A stretch of DNA of 6,851 nt from NCBI GenBank assembly GCA_026990725.1, contig JALXCX010000154.1:1-6851 (forward strand). Reading direction: 5' to 3'. The notes under the pieces were generated by a model. That model did not search any database. It was not told the origin of the DNA and worked only from the letters and a program-made list of their open reading frames with translations. Below, one piece after another: positions 1 through 5,677 of this stretch (position 1 is the first letter of the stretch; each line of letters begins with the position of its first letter). Source of the DNA: Desulfobulbaceae bacterium (GTDB lineage: Bacteria; Desulfobacterota; Desulfobulbia; Desulfobulbales; Desulfobulbaceae). The translations under genes were made by a program, and so were the position numbers.

Positions 1-96
1 TACCGTGAAAATGGTCGAAAATCTCTTCGAATTCAGGCCATAACAGAGGCAATACGTGTTGTCTGGCATGATGTTGATGAACTTCACAATGAATGA
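1..96 (+). CDS. C-terminal end of an unrecognised plus-strand gene (partial, tentative)
   Basis: Frame 1 is open from the left edge for 31 codons and stops at TGA 94-96. The peptide is hydrophilic and mixed in composition (it contains RKSLRIQAITEAIRVVWHD and ends DELHNE), which resembles a soluble protein's C-terminus rather than noise. I do not recognise a family. It would be convergent with the minus-strand nuo-type operon, and two terminator-like structures lie between them, which fits. Against it: the frame is very short, plus frame 2 is open for only 13 codons, and two minus-strand frames are also open across much of this stretch, though those lack a convincing start with a Shine-Dalgarno sequence. 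The call needs sequence to the left of the window. Confidence 0.35.
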   Translation, partial: YRENGRKSLRIQAITEAIRVVWHDVDELHNE

Positions 97-173
97 ATAT
101 TAGAGGGGTTGAGCAGGAAGCATTGAGGGCGTTTCAGCTCTTGTAGCGGGGCTTATGTTCAGGCATTGAATCT

Positions 174-195
174 ATCGGGTCAATCTCGGTTTTTT
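174..195 (+). terminator. Weak plus-strand intrinsic terminator candidate
   Basis: ATCGGG (174-179) can pair with CTCGGT (185-190) around a 5-nt loop, with two G-U wobbles, and is followed directly by TTTTT (191-195). It lies about 78 nt after the stop of the tentative plus-strand gene. The stem is weak, so this may be chance. The rest of 97-209 shows nothing I can identify. Confidence 0.25.
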
Positions 196-209
196 AAGAA
201 GTGAGCACC

Positions 210-251
210 AAAAAAAATGGGCAGCCCGCATATTGCGCGAGTTGCCCACTT
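210..251 (-). terminator. Strong Rho-independent terminator after nuoN, possibly bidirectional
   Basis: On the minus strand AAGTGGGCA (251-243) pairs with TGCCCATTT (223-215), nine pairs with one G-U wobble, followed by a further run of T down to 210. Inside the loop a small CGCA/TGCG hairpin (238-235 with 231-228) can also form. It starts 22 nt after the nuoN stop codon, as expected for the end of the operon. On the plus strand the same stem is followed by TTGTTTGTTTT-type sequence (250-260), so it could also serve a convergent plus-strand gene. Confidence 0.85.
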
Positions 252-272
252 GTTTGTTTTATGAGGGAAAAA

Positions 273-1691
273 TCACATAAGGAGCAAAGCTTCCAGTGCT
301 TTTCTGGCCATACCCAGAAGTCCGCTCGGATACATCCCAAGGGCCAGCAGACAGACACCTAAAGCGGTTGCTGTTGTTCCAAGCAGCGGTGTTGTCCTGA
401 TTTTCATTGTATTTGTTCCCTCGCCCACCAGACTGATTCGGATAATATTTAAATAAACAAACAGGCCCAGAAGAGAGTTAAGTACACCAAAGGCGACTGT
501 CCAGAACCAGCCTGCTTTCCAGGCCGCTGTCAAGAGCATCAGCTTACCGGTAAAGCCTGCTGTCGGAGGAAGTCCGGCAAGGGAGACAAGAGCTATGGTG
601 AAAACAACGGCCAGCAGGGGAGTGCGTTGCCAGAGTCCTTTCAAATCCTGAAGAGGAATATCATGTTTACCATTTTCTGCAAGCTGTATGGCAACCAGAA
701 AGGCGGCAAGAGACATAACGCCGTAGACGGCAGTGTAAAACAGGGCTGGTTTCAGACCACCATGGGAGGCCGCAAGAATTCCCAGCAGGATGTATCCGGC
801 ATGGGAGACAGCTGAGTAGGCGAGCAGTCTTTTCAACTCCTGCTGGGCCAGAGCCATCAGGTTTCCTGCTGTCATGGACAGGACGGCAAGCAGGGCAAGG
901 GCTGGTCCGAGAACTTCAAAATCAATAAAAACTGCGCCCACCCGGGCAAGCAGGGCAACAGCAGCAAGTTTAGGCAGACTGGCAGCAAAGGCAACCATTT
1001 CAGCAGCAGCTCCCGAATAAACATCAGGGGCCCAGAAGTGAAAGGGGAAAGCAGCAAGTTTGTAAAGAATACCCGCCATGAAAAGAATTACACCCACAAG
1101 GGTGAGCGGGTCATGCAGGTGTGAGGGCAGAGCAAGGACAATATCGTTTAAAAAGGTAGAACCAAGACCGCCATACAGGTAGCTGATACCGTAGACCATG
1201 AGAGCGGTGGAAACCACGCCAAAGACAAGGTATTTGGCTGTAGCCTCAAACTGATAACCAAGCCCTTTTCTGAAAGAAGTCGTTATATAGAGGGGATATG
1301 AAGATATTTCCAGAGCGATGAAAAGGGTCAGCAGCTCTGTGGCCCCGGTAACCATGACCAGACCAAGTGTTGAGACCGTGAGAAAGAAATATAAATCACT
1401 TAAGGATTGCTTGTCGATATCTTCCATTTGCATGGTAATGACCATGGTGACCAGGAATCCGCCCGTGATAAAGAGGGCAAAAAAACGGCTGAAGGCATCA
1501 ACCCGGTACGCACTGTGGAAGAATTCAATATTTCCGTTCATGGCCAGTATCGCCCCGAGCAACGCGGCAAGCGCCCAGCCCACAGCATAGCGGGAAATAT
1601 TCTTGGTCACATTCAACAGGCTGCAACCAAAGAAAAAGGTCGCGGCGCATCCCAAAATGAGTTCAGGTAAAATTGCTTGTAATATAGTCAC
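273..1691 (-). CDS. nuoN: NADH-quinone oxidoreductase subunit N-like proton-pumping membrane subunit
   Basis: This is an antiporter-like subunit of the complex I membrane arm, 472 residues, close to the usual NuoN length, built almost wholly of hydrophobic helices (about 14). The Proton_antipo_M core spans roughly residues 115-405. All expected buried charges are visible: E128 in TM5 (FIALEIS), K211 in TM7 (GILYKLAAFPFHFWAPDVY), K241 in TM8 (SLPKLAAVALLAR) and K383 in TM12 (TAGFTGKLMLL). In E. coli NuoN the matching residues are E133, K217, K247 and K395. The start is GTG at 1691: an in-frame TGA (1692-1694) lies immediately upstream and AGGAG sits 6 nt before it, so the start is well fixed. 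It is the last gene of the operon, separated from nuoM by an unusual 278-nt gap, and is followed by a strong terminator. The family assignment is secure; the partner redox module is not visible. Confidence 0.95.
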   Translation of the reverse strand: MTILQAILPELILGCAATFFFGCSLLNVTKNISRYAVGWALAALLGAILAMNGNIEFFHSAYRVDAFSRFFALFITGGFLVTMVITMQMEDIDKQSLSDLYFFLTVSTLGLVMVTGATELLTLFIALEISSYPLYITTSFRKGLGYQFEATAKYLVFGVVSTALMVYGISYLYGGLGSTFLNDIVLALPSHLHDPLTLVGVILFMAGILYKLAAFPFHFWAPDVYSGAAAEMVAFAASLPKLAAVALLARVGAVFIDFEVLGPALALLAVLSMTAGNLMALAQQELKRLLAYSAVSHAGYILLGILAASHGGLKPALFYTAVYGVMSLAAFLVAIQLAENGKHDIPLQDLKGLWQRTPLLAVVFTIALVSLAGLPPTAGFTGKLMLLTAAWKAGWFWTVAFGVLNSLLGLFVYLNIIRISLVGEGTNTMKIRTTPLLGTTATALGVCLLALGMYPSGLLGMARKALEALLLM

Positions 1692-1697
1692 TCAAAA

Positions 1698-1702
1698 CTC
1701 CT
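1698..1702 (-). promoter_or_regulatory. Ribosome binding site fixing the GTG start of nuoN
   Basis: The minus strand reads AGGAG, then six bases, then GTG. The six bases end in an in-frame TGA stop, so translation of nuoN cannot start further upstream. This supports the non-ATG start and shows that nuoN carries its own strong ribosome binding site rather than depending on coupling to nuoM. Confidence 0.8.
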
Positions 1703-1756
1703 GTAGACCGGTTTCGATATAAAAGTTTTTCAATTGGATGGTTTTTTTTTAACACT

Positions 1757-1900
1757 GCAAATTCTTACAGGTACCCCGCAGGAGGCAGTCTGCCGACGGT
1801 CTTGGGAAGGACCCGCTCGTAGAGATGTGGGGGGTAACGAACGGAAGACAGCAGACATGCACTCCTGTAAAATTGTTTCGGGGGACCTGGAAGAATTTGC
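1757..1900. repeat. Long imperfect inverted repeat (144-nt stem-loop) between nuoM and nuoN
   Basis: The outer arms are 1757-1777 and 1881-1900: GCAAATTCTT pairs perfectly with AAGAATTTGC, then after one mismatch CAGGT pairs with ACCTG, and after one bulged A CCCC pairs with GGGG. Pairing resumes inside a 12-13 nt asymmetric bulge: CAGGAG (1779-1784) with CTCCTG (1862-1867), GCA (1785-1787) with TGC (1858-1860), GTCTGC (1788-1793) with GCAGAC (1851-1856), and GTCTT (1799-1803) with AAGAC (1845-1849). That is about 39 pairs by hand, leaving a 41-nt loop. No U-run follows on the minus strand, so it is not an ordinary terminator. No transposase, obvious target-site duplication or second copy is seen. 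It could be a decayed miniature inverted-repeat element, or a structured leader or processing site for nuoN. The rest of the 278-nt gap (1692-1969) holds an AT-rich stretch with a T10 tract and no convincing promoter. Confidence 0.75.
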
Positions 1901-1969
1901 GGTTCATTTTCAAATTTTTTAATTGTTCCTTATCCTGGTATCATACCCTGTCAGTATTTCGCCGGCAGT

Positions 1970-3508
1970 TTATTGGAGCAGAAAAGAATGGACAAAGTTG
2001 TGCATGTGCATAGCTATCTGCGATCCTTCTGCAATTGGCAGTCTGGCGAGTAGAACTTCCAGAGCTGGGTTAATGATCGTTATTATCGGTTTGGGATGAA
2101 AACCGAAAAACAGCACCAGGACGGCAAGCGGGGTAAGAGTCAGCCATTCACGGGTGTTGAGATCAATGGCAAAGGTTTTGTTGCCTTTGGCATCCCAGGT
2201 AAGTTTTAAGAAGAGACGGAACATATAGGCAGCTGCCAGCAGAGCCCCTGGGATTGCCCAGGCACCAACACGCCAGTCCAGGCGGAATGCTCCAGCGAGA
2301 ATAAGAAATTCGCCCACAAAGCTTGCTGTTCCTGGAAAGCCAAGAGATGAGAGACTGAATAAACCGAGAAAAAAGGCAAAGGCCGGCATGAGTCGGGCAA
2401 GTCCTGCGTTCACCGTGAGATCACGGGAGTGGGAGCGTTCATACAGCATACCTGCCAGCAGGAACAGGCCGCCAGTGGTCAGACCGTGATTTATATTCTG
2501 CAATAAAGCGCCCTGATTGCCCTGAAAGGTGAGGCTGAAAATACCAAGTGTCGCAAAGCCCATGTGCGCAACAGAGCTGTAGGCAATCAGTTTTTTAATA
2601 TCCTGTTGGGCAAGGGAGAGCAGCCCGCCATAAAGAATGGCAATAATGGAGAAAATAATCATTATGGGGGCAAGATTCACACTTGCCACCGGGGCAAGAG
2701 AAAGATTGAAGCGCAGCAGTCCGTATGTCCCCATCTTGAGCAGAATCGAGGCAAGAATAACAGAACCTGCTGTGGGTGCTTCAACATGGGCGGCCGGCAG
2801 CCAGGTGTGCACGGGAACCATCGGTACCTTGACAGCAAAAGCTATCAGGAAAGCCAGAAAGAGCCAGAACTGGAACTGCGGGCTCAGGTTGAGCATCAGT
2901 ATCTCGGGATAGCTGAAAGTATGTGCCTGCAGGTAGAGCGCAATCAAGGCCAGCAGCAGAAAAATTGAGCCGGCCAGTGTATAGAGAACAAACTTCACAC
3001 CCGCGTAAATTCTTCGGGGTCCGCCCCAGATGGCAATCATGAGAAACATTGGGATGAGCAGGGACTCGAAGAAGAAGTAAAACAGCATTACATCAAGGGC
3101 TGCAAAAACACCAACCATAATACCCTGGGTGAGCAGAAGACAGGCCAGAAACGATTTGATTCGTTTGGTTATGTAGGACCAGGAACAGAGGACAAGCAGC
3201 GGGCCAAATAGGGTGGTCAGCAAAATCAAAGGCATACTGATTCCGTCAACGCCGAGCAGGTAGGTCAGGCCGATGCTTTTGACCCAGACATGTTGTTCAA
3301 CAAACTGAAAACCGCCAAGGGCAGGATCAAAACCTGTATAAAGGGGGATGGAAAAGACCATCACCACTACAGTAAGAATGAGACTGTATATCTTGGCTGC
3401 CCGGTCATCAGGGATAAGCGGCAGCAGCAGGGCTCCACCAATGGGCAGAAAGATGATCATGCTGAGCACTGATATGCCCAGTGTATGTAAATGCAGTATG
3501 GGTTCCAT
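1970..3508 (-). CDS. nuoM: NADH-quinone oxidoreductase subunit M-like proton-pumping membrane subunit
   Basis: This is the NuoM-type antiporter-like subunit of a complex I membrane arm, 512 residues, the usual length. The Proton_antipo_M core covers about residues 137-425. Diagnostic residues are all present: E148 in TM5 (YFFFESLLIP), K227 in TM7 (FAVKVPMVPVHTWLPAAHVE), K258 in TM8 (ILLKMGTYGLLRF), H341 (NINHGLTTGG), and E400 in TM12 (GTASFVGEF). The TM12 Glu in place of Lys is the NuoM hallmark (E. coli E407). The start is uncertain. ATG 3508 has no visible Shine-Dalgarno sequence; its upstream frame is closed by TGA 8 codons back, and no other start codon lies between. Codon 17 (ATG at 3460) aligns better with the compact N-termini of many NuoM proteins but also lacks a good site. 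An 85-nt gap separates it from the upstream gene, unlike the overlaps earlier in the operon. Confidence 0.95.
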   Translation of the reverse strand: MEPILHLHTLGISVLSMIIFLPIGGALLLPLIPDDRAAKIYSLILTVVVMVFSIPLYTGFDPALGGFQFVEQHVWVKSIGLTYLLGVDGISMPLILLTTLFGPLLVLCSWSYITKRIKSFLACLLLTQGIMVGVFAALDVMLFYFFFESLLIPMFLMIAIWGGPRRIYAGVKFVLYTLAGSIFLLLALIALYLQAHTFSYPEILMLNLSPQFQFWLFLAFLIAFAVKVPMVPVHTWLPAAHVEAPTAGSVILASILLKMGTYGLLRFNLSLAPVASVNLAPIMIIFSIIAILYGGLLSLAQQDIKKLIAYSSVAHMGFATLGIFSLTFQGNQGALLQNINHGLTTGGLFLLAGMLYERSHSRDLTVNAGLARLMPAFAFFLGLFSLSSLGFPGTASFVGEFLILAGAFRLDWRVGAWAIPGALLAAAYMFRLFLKLTWDAKGNKTFAIDLNTREWLTLTPLAVLVLFFGFHPKPIITIINPALEVLLARLPIAEGSQIAMHMHNFVHSFLLQ

Positions 3509-3593
3509 TCGTTTATATAGTTTGTTTCAAGTGTTTGAAAGTAGACGGCATGTACCCGTCAGTTTAACCTGCATCATCCTGCGGTTTTCATCA

Positions 3594-5393
3594 TTAATAC
3601 AGTGCAAGGGCCACTGCGGCCAATACTGTTGCTGCCAGAAATGTGAGCATGCCGGCCAGGTATTTGTTCAGGGAACCCGGTTGAGCAATAAAACGGATAT
3701 TCTGGCTAAGCTTCAACACGTTTTGAGCCGTTCCGTCCACAAAACCATCCACCACCTTGGTATCATGCCATGATGCTATGCGGGAGCAGAGTCGGAGCAG
3801 TGGCAGAGCAACGGTGGCATAGAGATTGGTTACAAAGGCGTTGTCAACAGCTGCCGGGACGTTCCGGCAGAAATTCATAAAATGGGCGCTTCCCTTGCGG
3901 TAAAACCAGTCTACATCCAGGCCAACCAGAGGTTTTGGTTTCAGCTTGCCCAGCAGAAGGAAGAATCCCAACATGGTAAAAAAGAGAATCTGGTATGATT
4001 CCATAATATGGGCTGCCGTATATGGCTGATAATGAACCGGATAGGGGAGCATGGAGTAGAGAAACTTCGGGTTGCAGCCAAGCATAATACAGAAGTAGGC
4101 GCCAATGCCCATGGCAGCAAGCATGTTCCACGGGGCTTCTTTCTTCGGTGGCTCGAAGAGCGGTTCTTCCCGGTTAAACCAGATAAAGTAGGGAACCTTT
4201 AGGCCGGTATGAAGAAATGTACCAGCAGAGGCCAAAGTAAGCAGCAGACCTGCCCACTTGATATGCTCCTCCCATGCACCGGCAATAACCATAGATTTTG
4301 AGACAAAACCTGAGAAAAAGGGAAAGGCGGAAATTGACAGGCCGCCGATCAGGGTAAAGACAAAGGTCAGGGGCAGGTATTTCCACAATCCACCCAGTTC
4401 AGAAAATTTTGATTTACCGGTTACGTGGATAACACTGCCAACCCCCATGAAGAGCAGGGATTTATAAAGAATATGGGCATAGGCATGGGCACAGGCGCCA
4501 TTGATAGCCATTTCTGTGCCGATACCTACCCCGGCTACCATATAACCAACCTGGCTGATGATATGGTAGGAGAGGAGTCGACGGGTATCATTTTCAAGAA
4601 CAGCGTAGACAACACCATAAAGTGCCATGGCAACGCCCAGCGGGATAAGTATGTCATATCCGGCAAAGGCACGGGCCAGAGTATAGACTGCAGTTTTGGT
4701 TGTATAGGCGCACATGAAAACAGAGCCGACCACGGTTGCACTGCCATAGGCATCAGGCAACCAGGCGTGGAGCGGCGGAACAGCGGCATTTAAGAGGAAA
4801 CCGATCATGATCAGCCAGGCCGCTACAGGTACACCGCTTACCATGGGGCCAAAGGTAATATCCCCGGTTTTGTAGTAGAGAATAAAAATGCCGCAGAGGA
4901 GGCAGAGTCCGCCGAATGTATGTACCAAGACGTAGCGGAAACCGGCCTTAAGCGCTTCTTTTGTGCCCCGCAGCCAGACAAGACAGACCGAGGTGACCAT
5001 CAAACCCTCCCAGAAAAGGAATAGGCTGAGATAATCTCCGGCCAAGGTGCAGCCAAGCGCACTGCCAACATAGCCCCAGGCCGCAATATGCTGCCAGTTT
5101 TCTTTGAGGTGCATGCCGTATAAAGAGCCAATAACGGCCATGAGGCAGAAGATATGGGCAAAGACAAGCGACATTCTGTCCACTCGCCCAAAGGTGATTT
5201 CAAGGCCTGCTATATGCACCTGCCAGTGGGTGCCGTAACCGAGAAAAAGGACAAGGGCCAAGGCTGAAAGCGGCAGGGCAATGAGAAAAACATTGCGGAC
5301 AACTCCTTTTAAAAAGGGCAGAATACAGGCGCCGATAAAGAAGAGCAGGGCAGGATGAAAAAAGAAACTACCTGCGTGTAATGATTCTATCAT
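3594..5393 (-). CDS. NuoL/MrpD-like antiporter subunit with a lateral-helix-type C-terminal tail
   Basis: This 599-residue membrane protein belongs to the Proton_antipo_M superfamily (core about residues 119-395). Visible key residues are E129 in TM5 (FLFWEGLMVTS), K233 in TM8 (AYTTKTAVYTLAR), H303 and H307 (CAHAYAHILYK) and K366 in TM12 (SGFVSKSMVI). The TM7 lysine is absent: N202 occupies that place in LLNAAVPPLHAWLPDAY. After a helix at about 467-485 comes an amphipathic stretch of about 85 residues (from LDVDWFYRK through KVVDGFVDG) and a last membrane helix beginning QPGSLNKYLAGML. This layout matches the lateral HL helix and TM16 of NuoL. Databases often name such proteins Na+/H+ antiporter subunit D. 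The ATG start overlaps the upstream stop by ATGA and has AAGGTGA 6 nt before it. It probably fills the NuoL position; the ion moved, H+ or Na+, cannot be read from sequence. Confidence 0.9.
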   Translation of the reverse strand: MIESLHAGSFFFHPALLFFIGACILPFLKGVVRNVFLIALPLSALALVLFLGYGTHWQVHIAGLEITFGRVDRMSLVFAHIFCLMAVIGSLYGMHLKENWQHIAAWGYVGSALGCTLAGDYLSLFLFWEGLMVTSVCLVWLRGTKEALKAGFRYVLVHTFGGLCLLCGIFILYYKTGDITFGPMVSGVPVAAWLIMIGFLLNAAVPPLHAWLPDAYGSATVVGSVFMCAYTTKTAVYTLARAFAGYDILIPLGVAMALYGVVYAVLENDTRRLLSYHIISQVGYMVAGVGIGTEMAINGACAHAYAHILYKSLLFMGVGSVIHVTGKSKFSELGGLWKYLPLTFVFTLIGGLSISAFPFFSGFVSKSMVIAGAWEEHIKWAGLLLTLASAGTFLHTGLKVPYFIWFNREEPLFEPPKKEAPWNMLAAMGIGAYFCIMLGCNPKFLYSMLPYPVHYQPYTAAHIMESYQILFFTMLGFFLLLGKLKPKPLVGLDVDWFYRKGSAHFMNFCRNVPAAVDNAFVTNLYATVALPLLRLCSRIASWHDTKVVDGFVDGTAQNVLKLSQNIRFIAQPGSLNKYLAGMLTFLAATVLAAVALALY

Positions 5394-5677
5394 TTCATCT
5401 CACCTTCAGATGCGTGTGTTTGAGCGTCTCCGCGTTCATAATAATCATCAGGACGAAACAGGAATGCTGTTCCCAACCATTTTGAGCCAATGATAATGAT
5501 GACGCAGGCAACAAAGCCGAAAGCGGCCCAAAAACCAGGAATAACATCCCCAATAAAATGGGGGTGATGTCTGGGGACAAAGAGATCCCCAATGAGTAAA
5601 CCGGCAAGAACTGCATAGCAGAAGCCTTTGACCAGCAACATATGGTCACGCAGCCAGGTGATAAAACGGACAATCAT
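5390..5677 (-). CDS. Small two-helix membrane protein of the antiporter operon
   Basis: This 95-residue protein has two predicted membrane helices (about 13-34 and 46-70) joined by a short His-rich loop (PRHHPHF, 35-41). The second helix has a distinctive pattern, PGFWAAFGFVACVIIIIGSK, followed by an acidic/aromatic motif RPDDYYERGD (75-84) and a hydrophilic tail. I recall similar small proteins of unknown function beside MrpD-type subunits in proteobacterial clusters, but I cannot name a family. It is joined to both neighbours by ATGA overlaps, and GAGGGGG lies 10 nt before the start, so it is translated with them and is probably a structural or assembly subunit of the same complex. It is not an evident NuoK, MrpC, MrpF or MrpG: those have three helices and different motifs. 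A shadow frame over nearly the same bases was discarded. Confidence 0.85.
   Translation of the reverse strand: MIVRFITWLRDHMLLVKGFCYAVLAGLLIGDLFVPRHHPHFIGDVIPGFWAAFGFVACVIIIIGSKWLGTAFLFRPDDYYERGDAQTHASEGEMK
5400..5406 (-). promoter_or_regulatory. Ribosome binding site of the NuoL-like gene
   Basis: The minus strand carries AAGGTGA 6 nt before ATG 5393, inside the end of the 95-residue gene. It supports this start and shows that the overlapping ATGA junction combines coupling with a proper Shine-Dalgarno sequence. Confidence 0.65.

Noticed and set aside
1..117. Minus-strand open frames at the left edge as a further operon gene
   Set aside because: Two frames are open, but candidate ATG/GTG starts lack Shine-Dalgarno sequences and they lie beyond the strong terminator. 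The plus-strand frame is the better explanation.
1710..1755. AT-rich stretch with a T10 tract upstream of nuoN as a promoter or plus-strand terminator
   Set aside because: No -35/-10 pair with proper spacing found on the minus strand, and no GC-rich stem before the T-run on the plus strand.
1937..1947. Short perfect palindrome GGTATCATACC just after nuoM, possible operator or terminator
   Set aside because: Only 4 bp of stem on each side of a 3-nt centre, with no T-run and no second copy. Palindromes this short are common by chance.
2564..2968. A 134-residue plus-strand frame inside nuoM
   Set aside because: It lies wholly antisense to the well-conserved NuoM core; its hydrophilic, Gln/Asn/Gly-rich composition is what the complement of a membrane protein gene produces.
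3544..3560. GACGG/CCGTC hairpin after the NuoL-like gene as a possible terminator
   Set aside because: The stem is only 5 bp and no T-run follows on the minus strand, so intrinsic termination is unlikely. nuoM is still expected to be in the same operon.
3527..3577. A 16-codon minus-strand frame (begins MMQVKLTGTCR) between the NuoL-like gene and nuoM
   Set aside because: Very short, no well-spaced Shine-Dalgarno sequence, no recognisable pattern. Its in-frame TGA before nuoM is expected by chance.
3348..3773. A 141-residue plus-strand frame across the start of nuoM and the end of the NuoL-like gene
   Set aside because: It is antisense to two conserved genes and their gap, has no recognised domain, and no convincing ribosome binding site.
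5395..5673. A 92-residue minus-strand frame overlapping the small membrane protein
   Set aside because: It is a shadow frame. The other frame has the ATGA overlaps at both ends, clean two-helix topology and a coherent acidic C-terminal motif.
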